Part shown: one piece after another, positions 53,319 to 62,581 of the stretch
How the letters are laid out: each line of letters opens with the position of its first letter
Position numbering within the stretch: the stretch's first letter is position 1
Origin: DATBAX01 sp963762965
GTDB lineage: Bacteria > Acidobacteriota > Terriglobia > Terriglobales > Acidobacteriaceae
Direction: 5' to 3'
DNA length: 64,000 bases
NCBI GenBank assembly: GCA_963762965.1
Contig: CAVXME010000001.1
Coordinates: 1,302,001 to 1,366,000, forward strand
The notes under the pieces: generated by a model
Seen by the model: the letters and a program-made list of their open reading frames with translations, nothing else
Database searches by the model: none
What the model was told of the DNA's origin: nothing
Position numbers and translations under genes: made by a program

Positions 53319-54551
53319 ATGAAACCGAGAATGAAATCGAGATTTGAACCGGACGGCGATGAGAGCGCAAGCCCATCCGCACGCCTGATCGATCCTGAAG
53401 CGTTTGATGCCAGTGAGCAGCAGTTTGCCGCCAGCCTGGAGCCGCTTTCCGTGCCAACGAAAGCAAGCTTCGTTCTCGACGCCGGGGAAAACTGCGAAGA
53501 CCGGTCGTCAGGTTCCCCTGGCTTGACGATTACAGAATCGACAGTCGAATCGGGCCAGGACTTAAGCCACAATCGAGCGGGATCCGCCATTCCCGGTGAG
53601 GTCCGCGCGCCCGGATCTGCGGAAGCTCCAACTGCGGCCGCGGCCCAGACTGACCTCCAATCGCAAGATTCTGATTCATGGCGGAACGAAGTCGCGGCGC
53701 GAGTGAATAAGTACCGGGCACGCCGCCGTCCACGAGAACCCCGGTATCCCTCACTGCAATTGAAATTTGAGCCCTACGAGCCAACCCCGGACTATCGTTT
53801 TATGGGGGCGGAACCTGCGGCCTCGCAAAGCTCGGCGCGGCAGCCGATTTCTCTCGATTCTGCCCTTCCTGCTATAGAAATGACGTCGCCGGAACCGGTG
53901 CCGTATGTGGCGTCGCCTGTGGTTGCTCCCGAAAACACTGCGAGAATTCTGGAATTTCCGCGTTCGTCCTTCGCGAGTATGCCACCCAGGGCTTTGGATG
54001 AGCTGGCCGATCCGGTATTTGATCGTCCCCGAATTCTGGAGGCCCCGGAGATCGCGCCTCCCCCTCCCGCACTCGGCGGAATTCTGATCGAGCCGCTGGA
54101 GGAGCCGGCGGCGGAAAGACGCCCAGGCTTTGAAGTCCCGCTGCAATCCGCCCCTATGTCACGGCGTTTGGCAGCCGTTGGCATTGATGCTCTCATCGTG
54201 TTGTTGGCGTTGAGCGGGTTTTCCTATATTTTCTTACGCATCACCACCACCATCCCGCCCTGGCAGCGCACAGCGGGCACCATCGTGACGTTAGCCGGAA
54301 TATTCTGGGTCGCATATCAATACCTGCTGTTGGTCTATACGGGAACCACCCCCGGTTTAAGGTTGGCCAAGCTCCGGCTAGATCGGTTTGATGGCAGTCC
54401 AGTTCCCCGCAAAGTCAGGCGCTGGCGGGTTTTAACCTCAATGCTTTCCGGACTATCGCTCGGTCTGGGTTATGCCTGGTGCTTCCTCGACGAGGACGAA
54501 CTATGCTGGCATGATCGCATCACCCGCACGTATATGGCTCCCATAAAATGA
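53319..54551 (+). CDS. RDD family membrane protein with long disordered N-terminus
   Basis: This is a 410-residue protein. Residues 1-270 are Pro/Ala/Glu-rich and probably disordered, with a basic Arg-Ala-Arg-Arg-Arg-Pro-Arg patch near 130. The C-terminal RDD domain starts with Ser-Arg-Arg-Leu-Ala-Ala-Val-Gly-Ile-Asp-Ala. It has three helices, Thr-Pro-Gly-Leu-Arg-Leu-Ala-Lys-Leu and the closing Trp-His-Asp-Arg-Ile-Thr. The RDD function is poorly defined; some members are ion antiporters. A second ATG at 53331 is possible. It is divergent from lptD. Confidence 0.87.
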   Translation: MKPRMKSRFEPDGDESASPSARLIDPEAFDASEQQFAASLEPLSVPTKASFVLDAGENCEDRSSGSPGLTITESTVESGQDLSHNRAGSAIPGEVRAPGSAEAPTAAAAQTDLQSQDSDSWRNEVAARVNKYRARRRPREPRYPSLQLKFEPYEPTPDYRFMGAEPAASQSSARQPISLDSALPAIEMTSPEPVPYVASPVVAPENTARILEFPRSSFASMPPRALDELADPVFDRPRILEAPEIAPPPPALGGILIEPLEEPAAERRPGFEVPLQSAPMSRRLAAVGIDALIVLLALSGFSYIFLRITTTIPPWQRTAGTIVTLAGIFWVAYQYLLLVYTGTTPGLRLAKLRLDRFDGSPVPRKVRRWRVLTSMLSGLSLGLGYAWCFLDEDELCWHDRITRTYMAPIK

Positions 54552-54625
54552 TTTAATCTGTCCCCAAAGCGGAATTCATCCCTGCTGTGTTAAATTTTAA
54601 GATTGTCCACCGACGTTAGTCGCGC

Positions 54626-56872
54626 ATGTCATCACCCATCGACAATTTAAATCGGCCCGCAGTAAAGGTCTTCGTCGCCACCACGGTGATGCTGACGTTC
54701 ATCTCGTTCTGGCGGGCGTCCGCCATTGTTCTTGCTGATTTGGCGTCTTCCGCCTATTACGCCGGCGGGGACGCGGAAAAGGTCATCGGCAAGAGCGCGC
54801 CCTGGTTCATTCTGGCGGTCATGCTGTTCAGCTATGCGGTTCGGGCCCTGTATATTGAATCCAGCAGCATGTTCGTGCGCGGCGGCGTGTACCGAGTGGT
54901 CAAAGAGGCCATGGGGGGGACGCTGGCCAAGATTTCGGTCTCAGCGCTGCTTTTTGACTACGTGCTGACCGGGCCCATCAGCGCCGTTTCCGCCGGGCAA
55001 TATCTGGCGGGATTCTTCGAAGATATTGCACGATACACCGGCCATCCTTTTCACAGTTTTCCCGAGAATAGTTTTGCCGCGGGCTTTGCCGTTCTGATCG
55101 TCATTTATTTCTGGTGGAAGAATACGCAGGGCATTCACGAATCCAGCGGCAAAGCCCTGCAGATCATGATTATCACCACCGTGATGGTGGTAATTCTGAT
55201 CATCTGGTGTGCCATCACCATCCTCCGTGCACCCATCGTAATGCCGCCCAATCCCTTGCACCCCGGCGTGGTACCGCTGAACAAGGAATCGCTGGGCTGG
55301 CTCCACAGTAATCAATGGCTCAGTCATCTCACTTTGATTATCGTATTCGTCGGCTTTGGACACTCCGTACTTGCCATGAGCGGCGAAGAGACGCTAGCCC
55401 AGGTCAACCGCGAAATCGAGCATCCCAAGCTGAAGAATCTGGAAAAAACCGGGCTGGTAATTTTCGTCTACAGTCTGCTTTTCACCTCGCTAGTCTCGTT
55501 CTTCGCGGTCATGATTATTCCGGACAAAGTCAGACCGGAATACTTCGGCAACCTAATCGGTGGCATCGCCATGTTCCTCGCTGGCCCCACCTGGGCCCGG
55601 CTGGCATTCCGTGGCTTTGTGGTGTTGGTGGGCGTGCTCATTTTGGCGGGCGCGCAAAACACATCGATCGTAGGCGCCAACGGCGTGCTGAACCGCATGG
55701 CCGAGGATGGCGTGCTGACCTCTGCCTTTCAGAAGCCGCATCCCCGCTTTGGCACCAGTTACCGCGTCGTCAACCTGATCGTTGTCCTGCAACTGCTTAC
55801 CATTCTTCTCACTCGCGGTAACGTCTTCGTACTGGCGGGACTCTACGCCTTCGGCGTGATCTGGAGTTTTGCCTTCATGTCGCTGGCGGTGGTCGTGCTG
55901 CGCTACAAGGATCCCGGGAACCGGGAGTGGCGGGTCCCCGGCAATCCAAAGATTTTCGGGAAAGAAGTCCCGCTAGGCCTGATGGTAGTGTCGGTAGTCC
56001 TGTTCACCACCGCGTTGGTGAATCTCTTCACGAAATCGGAAGCGACCATCGCAGGCATTACATTCAGCGCTATTTTCTTCGGGATTTTTACCTACTCGGA
56101 ACATCGCGTAGCCAAGGCCCGCGCTGGCAAGCCGGAAGGCTTGGCCCAGTTCCGAGTTTATGGGAACGAAGACATGGGCAGCAACGAATTGGGAGTGCGC
56201 CCTGGAAACATTCTGGTCGCGGTGCGCGACCCCAAGAACCTGTACTATCTGCGCGAAGTCCTGCGCCGCACCGACACCGGCAAACAGGACGTGGTCGTTA
56301 TGACTGCGCGGCTCTACCATCGCGAGCATTCTTTCAGTGGCCGCACTGTCTACGACGCCAACGAAATCTTCGACCATTACGAGCAGGAGCTCTTCACGGC
56401 GGCGGTGTCTCTTGCGGAAAAAGAAGGCAGACCAGTTTCCCTGCTGGTAGTTCCTGCCGCCGATGTTTTTGAAGCCATCATCATGACCGCGCAGCGTATG
56501 GACTCCAGCCGCATTGTCTGCGGCTTGTCCAACAAACTCACTCCTGACGAACAGGCCAAGCTCACTGGCGACGCCTGGGAGCGCCTGCCCGAGCCTCGTC
56601 CCCGGCTAACCATCGAAGTCCATCTACCGGATGGCGGCGTTCGCGAATATCCACTGGGCCCGCACACTCCACGACTGCGTCCTCAGGACGTGGAACTCAT
56701 GCACAAGCTATGGCTTGACGTCACAGCCGATCCCAAGTACGCAGGTGCGCATCATTACCACGTGGTCGCTCTGGCGCTCCAGGAATTGCGGCGGGAATTG
56801 ACCAGCGATCAGCGAGCCGAAGCCCTGGCCAAGTTGCTAGATGAAATGCACTCTGACGATCATCCCAGCTAA
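54626..56872 (+). CDS. APC-family amino acid permease with C-terminal UspA-like region
   Basis: This is a 748-residue protein. Residues about 15-490 form the twelve-helix APC transporter with the usual unwound first helix (Phe-Trp-Arg-Ala-Ser-Ala-Ile-Val) and Ser-Gly-Glu-Glu-Thr in helix 6. The last 240 residues are soluble. They start Asn-Ile-Leu-Val-Ala-Val-Arg-Asp-Pro and contain Leu-Leu-Val-Val-Pro-Ala-Ala-Asp, resembling a universal-stress-protein fold. This points to nucleotide- or stress-regulated transport (inference). The substrate is unknown. It is monocistronic, with gltX 137 bases downstream. Confidence 0.88.
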   Translation: MSSPIDNLNRPAVKVFVATTVMLTFISFWRASAIVLADLASSAYYAGGDAEKVIGKSAPWFILAVMLFSYAVRALYIESSSMFVRGGVYRVVKEAMGGTLAKISVSALLFDYVLTGPISAVSAGQYLAGFFEDIARYTGHPFHSFPENSFAAGFAVLIVIYFWWKNTQGIHESSGKALQIMIITTVMVVILIIWCAITILRAPIVMPPNPLHPGVVPLNKESLGWLHSNQWLSHLTLIIVFVGFGHSVLAMSGEETLAQVNREIEHPKLKNLEKTGLVIFVYSLLFTSLVSFFAVMIIPDKVRPEYFGNLIGGIAMFLAGPTWARLAFRGFVVLVGVLILAGAQNTSIVGANGVLNRMAEDGVLTSAFQKPHPRFGTSYRVVNLIVVLQLLTILLTRGNVFVLAGLYAFGVIWSFAFMSLAVVVLRYKDPGNREWRVPGNPKIFGKEVPLGLMVVSVVLFTTALVNLFTKSEATIAGITFSAIFFGIFTYSEHRVAKARAGKPEGLAQFRVYGNEDMGSNELGVRPGNILVAVRDPKNLYYLREVLRRTDTGKQDVVVMTARLYHREHSFSGRTVYDANEIFDHYEQELFTAAVSLAEKEGRPVSLLVVPAADVFEAIIMTAQRMDSSRIVCGLSNKLTPDEQAKLTGDAWERLPEPRPRLTIEVHLPDGGVREYPLGPHTPRLRPQDVELMHKLWLDVTADPKYAGAHHYHVVALALQELRRELTSDQRAEALAKLLDEMHSDDHPS

Positions 56873-56892
56873 GAGCCATCCCACCAATATCA

Positions 56893-56942
56893 ATGTCATC
56901 CCGAAGACCCGGCGGTTTTCAGCCGGGCGAGGGATCTTGCGT
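56893..56942. repeat. TGTCATCCCGA-type palindromic repeat before gltX
   Basis: TGTCATCCCGAAGACCCGGC...GCCGGGCGAGGGATCTTGCG has a CCCGGC/GCCGGG hairpin. It resembles one side of the elements at 18022 and 58600. Confidence 0.5.
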
Positions 56943-57009
56943 GCATCAGAACTGATTCATCCATCGACCCAACGTGAATCCCCTCCCACTCTCCTGTTAA
57001 CATCATCCC

Positions 57010-58575
57010 GTGACCGAAAAATCTCCTGTACGCGTGCGCTTTGCGCCATCCCCGACCGGACATCTCCACGTGGGCAACGCCCGCACCGCTCTGTTCAACT
57101 GGCTCTTCGCCCGGCAAAAAGGCGGCACCATGGTTCTCCGTATCGAGGACACTGACGTCGAACGCAGCCAGGCCCGCTACGAAGACCAGCTCATCGCCGA
57201 CCTGAAGTGGCTGGGCCTCGATTGGGACGAAGGCACCGATGTTGGCGGCCCCTACATCCCCTATCGCCAATCCGATCGCCTGGAAATCTATCGCGAACAC
57301 GCCGAACGCCTGCTCAACGAGCGCAAAGCATATCTGTGTTTCTGCACCGAAGAAGATCTGCAAAAAGAACGGGAGCGAGTCGGAGCCGAGCACGGCCAGG
57401 CGCTGTACTCCGGCAAATGCCGCTCGATTGATCCCGAAGAAGCCCAGCGCCGGCGATCGGCTGGTGAGTTAGGCGCCATTCGCTTGCGTATCCCCGAGCA
57501 CCCCATTCGTTTTCACGACATCGTCCACGGAGAAGTCGAGTTCTCGAATGAGGTCGTCAGCGATCCCATCATCGTTCGCTCGAACGGCATGCCCGTCTAC
57601 AACTACGTGGTCGTGGTCGACGACGCGCTCATGAAGATCACCCACGTGATCCGCGGCGACGATCATCTTTCGAACACTCCGAAACAAGTTGCTTTGTACG
57701 AAGCCCTAGGCTGGCCAGTCCCGGAGTTTGCCCATCTTTCCACGATCTTGGGCGCCGATCGCGAGCGGCTATCCAAGCGTCACGGCGCAACGTCAATCGC
57801 GAATTTCCGCGACATGGGAGTTTTGCCGGAAGCACTGGTCAACTATTTAGCTTTGCTGGGATGGGCGCCCACCGGAGGAACTCGGGAAATCTTCGCGCCA
57901 CAGGAATTGGTGAAAGAGTTTTCTTTGGAGCGGGTCACGCCCTCGCCCGCCGTGTTCGACATAGAGAAGCTGTACTGGCTGAACCGGCACTACATCAAGC
58001 AAGCTTCTCCTGAGCGCATCGACAAGCTGGCATTTCCCTATTACGGCCTTGCCATCGCGACCGAACTTGCCGAGAAGCACGGCGGAATTCCTGCGTCGGA
58101 TTACCCGTGGCCTCCGCCAGTTGTAAATTGGTTTGGGAAAGTCACGCAACTGCTCGCGCCATATGTTGACCGTCTCGACCAGCTCCCGGAAAGAGCCAAG
58201 CCGATTCTCAACTACGACGCAGCAGCGGCCCTCGCAGCGTCCGACAACGCTGAAGTCCTAGCTATGCAAAACACCGATGCCGTAATCGCAAGGTTCACCG
58301 TCAAAGTTCTCGAAGACGAATCTGCACAAGCCGGCCAACTCACTCCCGAGCGCTTCAACCAGATCGTCAGTGAAGTCAAGGCCGAGACCGGTGCTAAAGG
58401 CAAAGAATTGTTTCATCCCATTCGCATCATTGTGATGGGATCACACTCCGGCCCAGCCTTCGATAAACTAGTCCCGATCCTCGAAGAAGGCAGCCATCTA
58501 AATCTGCCCAAGCACGTGCTGAATGTTCGGGAACGGGTAGAAGCCTTCGCGAAGGCGAGATGCGAAGTAAAGTAG
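57010..58575 (+). CDS. gltX: Glutamate-tRNA ligase
   Basis: This is a class I aminoacyl-tRNA synthetase of 521 residues with a GTG start. The HIGH-like motif is Pro-Thr-Gly-His-Leu-His-Val-Gly. The KMSKS-like motif is Leu-Ser-Lys-Arg-His-Gly-Ala. The C-terminal part is the helical anticodon-binding domain. It has no zinc cysteine cluster. It could also charge tRNA-Gln if the organism uses the GatCAB route; no gat gene is in the window. Confidence 0.96.
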   Translation: MTEKSPVRVRFAPSPTGHLHVGNARTALFNWLFARQKGGTMVLRIEDTDVERSQARYEDQLIADLKWLGLDWDEGTDVGGPYIPYRQSDRLEIYREHAERLLNERKAYLCFCTEEDLQKERERVGAEHGQALYSGKCRSIDPEEAQRRRSAGELGAIRLRIPEHPIRFHDIVHGEVEFSNEVVSDPIIVRSNGMPVYNYVVVVDDALMKITHVIRGDDHLSNTPKQVALYEALGWPVPEFAHLSTILGADRERLSKRHGATSIANFRDMGVLPEALVNYLALLGWAPTGGTREIFAPQELVKEFSLERVTPSPAVFDIEKLYWLNRHYIKQASPERIDKLAFPYYGLAIATELAEKHGGIPASDYPWPPPVVNWFGKVTQLLAPYVDRLDQLPERAKPILNYDAAAALAASDNAEVLAMQNTDAVIARFTVKVLEDESAQAGQLTPERFNQIVSEVKAETGAKGKELFHPIRIIVMGSHSGPAFDKLVPILEEGSHLNLPKHVLNVRERVEAFAKARCEVK

Positions 58576-58599
58576 GCGATCTGCGACAATCCATCAATT

Positions 58600-58700
58600 C
58601 TTGTCATTCCGAGGGGCCGCAGGCCCAGAGGAATCCGCTTGCCTCTGCCCTGGGAACCGCAGATTCCTCCCTACGCTTCGCTACGGTTCGGAATGACAAG
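58600..58700. repeat. 101-bp element with 13-bp terminal inverted repeats
   Basis: CTTGTCATTCCGA at the left end and TCGGAATGACAAG at the right end are exact inverted copies. Inside are further short palindromes (GGGGCCGCAGGCCC). There is no coding potential. It separates convergent gltX and the epimerase gene. Confidence 0.7.
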
Positions 58701-58729
58701 GGTTTGAGAGTGGGAGCCCACGAAAAGTC

Positions 58730-59635
58730 TTACCGCTTCAGAATCCCTTCCAACGCCTTCCGCAAATCCGGCTGCCGAAAACCATATCCACTCGCAACCA
58801 GTTTCGCGGGTTCGACTCTTTGGCTGGCAAGCAGGAGTTCTTTCCCCATATCTCCAAATGCCAAGCGCACCGCGAACGCGGGCACAGGAAAAATGGCCGG
58901 ACGCGACAACACCGACGCCAACGTCTTCGCAAATTCCGCATTGGTCACCGGGTTCGGCGACACCACATTCACCGCGCCTGACAGATCGTGACTCAGCATC
59001 CAAAGCATCGCGCCCACCACATCCGCGATGGCGATCCAGGGCATCCACTGGCGGCCATTGCCAATTTTTCCGCCAAGACCCAACTGAAACGGCGTCAGCA
59101 TCTCGCGTAACGCACCGCCGTGCGCGCTCAGCACCGCGCCGAGACGCATGTGCGCCGTCCTGATTCCAGCCGCCTCGGCCGACTGCGAGGCCGCTTCCCA
59201 CTGGCGGCAAAGCTCGGACGCAAATTGCTCCCCCGACGCGCTGTCTTCTCGCAAAATCTCGTCGCCGCGGTCACCGTAATATCCTACCGCCGAGGCACAC
59301 AGAAAACTTCGCGGCCGCAGCGGCGCTTTCGTCAAAGCCTCGGACAGAGTCCGCGTAGCCCCTACCCGGCTTTCCACAATCCGCTTTTTCTTGGCTTCCG
59401 TCCACCGCCCCACAATCGATTCCCCGGAAAGATGAATCACCGCATCGAAGCCCGACACCAATTCCGGAGCAAGAGGCCGTGCAGGATCCCACACAATTTG
59501 CCGCTCACCCGAAGCCGCCCCACGAACCAGCCGCGTGACTTCATACCCGGAAGCCTCAAGCGATGGCACCAGCACAGTCCCAATCAGCCCAGAAGCCCCA
59601 CTCATCAAAACCCGCGCTGCCTTCGTCTCCACCAT
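58730..59635 (-). CDS. TIGR01777-family NAD(P)-dependent epimerase (YfcH-like)
   Basis: This is a 301-residue SDR-type protein. The nucleotide loop is Met-Ser-Gly-Ala-Ser-Gly-Leu-Ile-Gly. The family segments Val-Ile-His-Leu-Ser-Gly-Glu, Ser-Ala-Val-Gly-Tyr-Tyr-Gly and Val-Ser-Pro-Asn-Pro-Val-Thr-Asn follow. The C-terminal Leu-Leu-Ala-Ser-Gln and Phe-Arg-Gln-Pro-Asp-Leu are also typical. The substrate is unknown. It lies between the inverted-repeat element and the divergent rel gene. Confidence 0.92.
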   Translation of the reverse strand: MVETKAARVLMSGASGLIGTVLVPSLEASGYEVTRLVRGAASGERQIVWDPARPLAPELVSGFDAVIHLSGESIVGRWTEAKKKRIVESRVGATRTLSEALTKAPLRPRSFLCASAVGYYGDRGDEILREDSASGEQFASELCRQWEAASQSAEAAGIRTAHMRLGAVLSAHGGALREMLTPFQLGLGGKIGNGRQWMPWIAIADVVGAMLWMLSHDLSGAVNVVSPNPVTNAEFAKTLASVLSRPAIFPVPAFAVRLAFGDMGKELLLASQRVEPAKLVASGYGFRQPDLRKALEGILKR

Positions 59636-59688
59636 GCGCCCAATCTAGCAGAACCAGCCCCCAACCGCCCGTTCCCAGCCCTCCGCGC

Positions 59689-59694
59689 TATAAT
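59689..59694 (+). promoter_or_regulatory. Upstream TATAAT of rel
   Basis: GCGCTATAAT would give a leader of about 60 bases. The -35 region is weak. Confidence 0.4.
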
Positions 59695-59748
59695 TAATCT
59701 CAACAAAAGCAAGGGGATACGGTGTCCTCCCTCCCATTTCCCGCGGGC

Positions 59749-59754
59749 TATAAT
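59749..59754 (+). promoter_or_regulatory. Proximal TATAAT of rel, leaderless context
   Basis: GGGCTATAATCC ends 5 bases before the ATG at 59760. The gyrA -10 sits in a very similar GCTATAATCC context. Confidence 0.45.
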
Positions 59755-59759
59755 CCAAC

Positions 59760-61964
59760 ATGGGGACTTTGCGCCAACAGATCGCAACCACTACCCTCAC
59801 GGTCACCAAGTTTCGCGACCTGCTGAAGAAGATGCGGGACAACCGTCCCGGCGACGATCTGGAGTTGGTCCGCAAAGCCTACGAATTTTCCCAGAAGCAC
59901 CATGCCGGACAGAGCCGCGCCTCCGGCGAGCCGTATCTCATTCACCCGCTTGAAGTCGCGCTGGTCCTGGCCGAAATGAAAATGGATCCGGTAGCCATCG
60001 CCGCCGGCCTGCTCCACGATTCCGTCGAAGACACCTCGGTCACCATCGTCGACATTCGCAAAGAATTCGGCGAGCAAGTGGCGCACATCGTCGAAGGCGT
60101 CACCAAAATCAGCAAAATCGATTTCGCTACCCGCGAAGAAGCCCAAGCCGAAAACCTGCGCAAAATGATGCTCGCCATGGTCGACGACATTCGCGTCGTC
60201 CTCATCAAACTCGCCGACCGCCTGCACAATATGCGGACGCTCGAACACCTGGAGCCAGAGCGCCAGCAAAAAATCGCCAAAGAAACTTTAGATATCTACG
60301 GTCCTATCGCCCACCGCCTGGGCATGGGCAAAATTCGCGGCGAGCTGGAAGACCTGGGATTCCGCTATCTCGATCCCATCGCGCATGATCAGGTTCAGAA
60401 AGCCGTTGAAGCGCGCCGCAAGCAAGGTGAAGAATTTCTCACTCGCGTGGAAACCACGCTGCGCGACAAACTCAAAGAAGCCGGCATTACCGCGAAAGTG
60501 GAAAGCCGCATCAAGCGCGTCTTCAGCATCCACAAGAAACTACAGCGCCAGCACATCAGCGTGGACCAGGTTTACGATCTCTACGCCATGCGCGTGATCA
60601 CGCATTCCGTGCAGGATTGCTACGGCGTTCTCGGCATCGTCCATCAAACCTGGCGCCCCGTCCCCGGACGCATCAAGGATTTCATCGCCATGCCGCGCCC
60701 CAACTTCTATCAGTCGCTGCACACTTCGGTGATCAACGACGAAGGCACATCGTTCGAAATCCAAATTCGCACTGAAGAAATGCACCGGATGGCGGAAGAA
60801 GGAATTGCCGCGCATTGGAAATACAAAGACGGCCCGGTCTCGGCACAGGACGAGCAACGCCTGGCCTGGCTGCGGCAGGTGGTCGAGTGGCAGCGCGACG
60901 TTTCCGATCCCAACGAATTTCTCTCCACCCTGAAAATCGATCTCTATCCCGAAGAGGTTTACACCTTCACGCCCAAGGGCAAAGTCGTGGTCCTGCCGCG
61001 CGATTCCACGCCCATTGATTTCGCCTACACCGTCCACACTGAAGTTGGACACAGTTGCGTGGGCGCCAAAGTGAACGGCCGCATGGTCCCGCTGCGCCAC
61101 AAATTGCACAGCGGCGACATCGTCGAAATACTCACCCAGGCCGGACACAAGCCCAGCCGCGACTGGCTGTCGGTGGTGAAGTCCTCGCGCTCACGCAACA
61201 AGATCAAGCATTGGCTCAACCTTCACCAGCGCGAACGTGCCATTGAAATTGGCCGCAAGCTGATTGAGAAAGAGGCGAAAAAATATCGCGTTGCGCTGAA
61301 AGAACTCAAAGACGACGAGCTGAAAAAGATTGCCTCCGACTACGGGCTCGGCCAGACCGACGACCTCATGGCCGGAATCGGCTACGGAAAATTTTCCGCG
61401 CGCCAGGTGCTCGCGAAACTCGCTCCCAGCGCCGCCGAGCCGCTGCCCGATGCGGACGCCGCAAAATCAGGCAGCTTTTCGAGCGTCGTGCGCCGCGTCT
61501 TCGGCGACAACACCAACGCTATTCGCGTCAAGGGCGAGGGCGATCTTCTCGTCTACCGCGCCCGCTGTTGTAATCCCATTCGTGGGGAGTCGGTCGTCGG
61601 CTACGTGACACGCGGCAAAGGCGTCGCCGTCCACTCGGTGAATTGTTCGAACGTCATCAACCTGATGTACGAGCCCGAGCGCCGCATCGACGTCGACTGG
61701 GGACGCGACGAGGAAACCCCCAGCGCCTATCCCGTAAAACTCACCGTCATGTGCGACGACCGCTTCGGCATGCTCAAACAAATCACCGCCGTCATCAGCG
61801 ACTCCAAAACCAACATCCGCAACATCGAAGCCCGCACCTCCAACGGCCAGGCCAACGTAGACGTCGTCCTCGACATCGCCGACCTGAAGCACCTGGAAAG
61901 CATCATCCAGGGCGTACGAAAAATCCCCGGCGTGCATGATGTGCAGAGATTACAAAAAATATAG
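59760..61964 (+). CDS. rel: Bifunctional (p)ppGpp synthetase/hydrolase (Rel/SpoT)
   Basis: This is the 734-residue stringent-response enzyme. The HD hydrolase domain has His-Pro-Leu-Glu-Val-Ala and His-Asp-Ser-Val-Glu-Asp, so it looks active. The synthetase domain has Arg304-Ile-Lys-Asp, the RxKD motif of bifunctional Rel enzymes, then Tyr-Gln-Ser-Leu-His-Thr and Glu-Ile-Gln-Ile-Arg-Thr. TGS (about 400-460), a zinc-finger/helical region with Arg-Cys-Cys-Asn-Pro, and a C-terminal ACT domain follow. If the proximal -10 is used, the mRNA is leaderless. It is the only RSH gene in the window. The stop overlaps the start of a dispersed repeat. Confidence 0.96.
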   Translation: MGTLRQQIATTTLTVTKFRDLLKKMRDNRPGDDLELVRKAYEFSQKHHAGQSRASGEPYLIHPLEVALVLAEMKMDPVAIAAGLLHDSVEDTSVTIVDIRKEFGEQVAHIVEGVTKISKIDFATREEAQAENLRKMMLAMVDDIRVVLIKLADRLHNMRTLEHLEPERQQKIAKETLDIYGPIAHRLGMGKIRGELEDLGFRYLDPIAHDQVQKAVEARRKQGEEFLTRVETTLRDKLKEAGITAKVESRIKRVFSIHKKLQRQHISVDQVYDLYAMRVITHSVQDCYGVLGIVHQTWRPVPGRIKDFIAMPRPNFYQSLHTSVINDEGTSFEIQIRTEEMHRMAEEGIAAHWKYKDGPVSAQDEQRLAWLRQVVEWQRDVSDPNEFLSTLKIDLYPEEVYTFTPKGKVVVLPRDSTPIDFAYTVHTEVGHSCVGAKVNGRMVPLRHKLHSGDIVEILTQAGHKPSRDWLSVVKSSRSRNKIKHWLNLHQRERAIEIGRKLIEKEAKKYRVALKELKDDELKKIASDYGLGQTDDLMAGIGYGKFSARQVLAKLAPSAAEPLPDADAAKSGSFSSVVRRVFGDNTNAIRVKGEGDLLVYRARCCNPIRGESVVGYVTRGKGVAVHSVNCSNVINLMYEPERRIDVDWGRDEETPSAYPVKLTVMCDDRFGMLKQITAVISDSKTNIRNIEARTSNGQANVDVVLDIADLKHLESIIQGVRKIPGVHDVQRLQKI

Positions 61965-62000
61965 TGGCCCATTCAAGCCCGATTTTGGCTTGAGTGGGGC
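61965..62000. repeat. CCATTCAAGCC/GGCTTGAGTGG hairpin repeat, copy 1
   Basis: A near-perfect 11-base stem around CGATTTT begins at the rel stop codon. Copies recur at 62451 and 63103. Confidence 0.7.
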
Positions 62001-62024
62001 AATTTCGGATCAGCCTCCAACATT

Positions 62025-62065
62025 CCCATTCTAAATTTCGCAAAGAACGCGAAATTTAGAATGGG
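62025..62065. repeat. Perfect 17-bp hairpin CCCATTCTAAATTTCGC, copy 1
   Basis: The arms 62025-62041 and 62049-62065 are exact inverted copies around a 7-base loop. No T-run follows, so it is not a standard terminator. A degenerate copy lies at 63531-63571. Confidence 0.75.
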
Positions 62066-62144
62066 CCACCCGTCCGTCTATCTGTATGAGCGAAAGTAAC
62101 CTAGACGCGAAACCCCATACAATCTACTGTTAGCACCAGGAACT

Positions 62145-62423
62145 ATGCTATCCATCTTCGTTGATGTTGTCGCTCGTGGCGCGGTTTTAGTGGGAGTAGT
62201 CTTCGTCCTCAGCAAAAGCGTGCCGAGCATGCCAAACAAGGTGTGCCGCTTTGTTTTTTTGTTCTTTCTGGGCGTGCTACTGAATTTCGTTATTAATTAC
62301 GTTGATGTTTGGACGCTTGGGTACCACAAAATGGGCTTGACTGGGGCATTCATTATCGCTTTGCTCTTTGCCACCTACGGAACTTTTTGGCCACCGCAAA
62401 CGCACAACTCAAATACGCCATGA
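62145..62423 (+). CDS. Small membrane protein (92 aa), unknown
   Basis: This is a 92-residue protein with two to three predicted helices (about 4-24, 32-52, 62-80) and a short polar tail. The ATG is preceded by AGGA at good distance. I recognise no family. It lies in the AT-richer, repeat-laden stretch after rel, so it may be accessory. Confidence 0.55.
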   Translation: MLSIFVDVVARGAVLVGVVFVLSKSVPSMPNKVCRFVFLFFLGVLLNFVINYVDVWTLGYHKMGLTGAFIIALLFATYGTFWPPQTHNSNTP

Positions 62424-62450
62424 CATGCCTTTATGCGACGGCGGCCGGGT

Positions 62451-62520
62451 GGCCCATTCAAGCCCGATTTTGGCTTGAGTGGGACGGCTCTATCACTGGA
62501 CAAAGTCTTCCCGCCGCTCG
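62451..62520. repeat. 70-bp direct repeat, left copy
   Basis: It starts with the CCATTCAAGCC/GGCTTGAGTGG hairpin and continues through GGACAAAGTCTTCCCGCCGC. The right copy at 63103 has the same orientation, with few differences. The two flank the small minus-strand gene. Confidence 0.75.
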
Positions 62521-62581
62521 TTCGCGTTTTCGTGCCGTCCATTCCGACTCGATCTCCACCCGTCCAATGAGCGTTCCTTTC

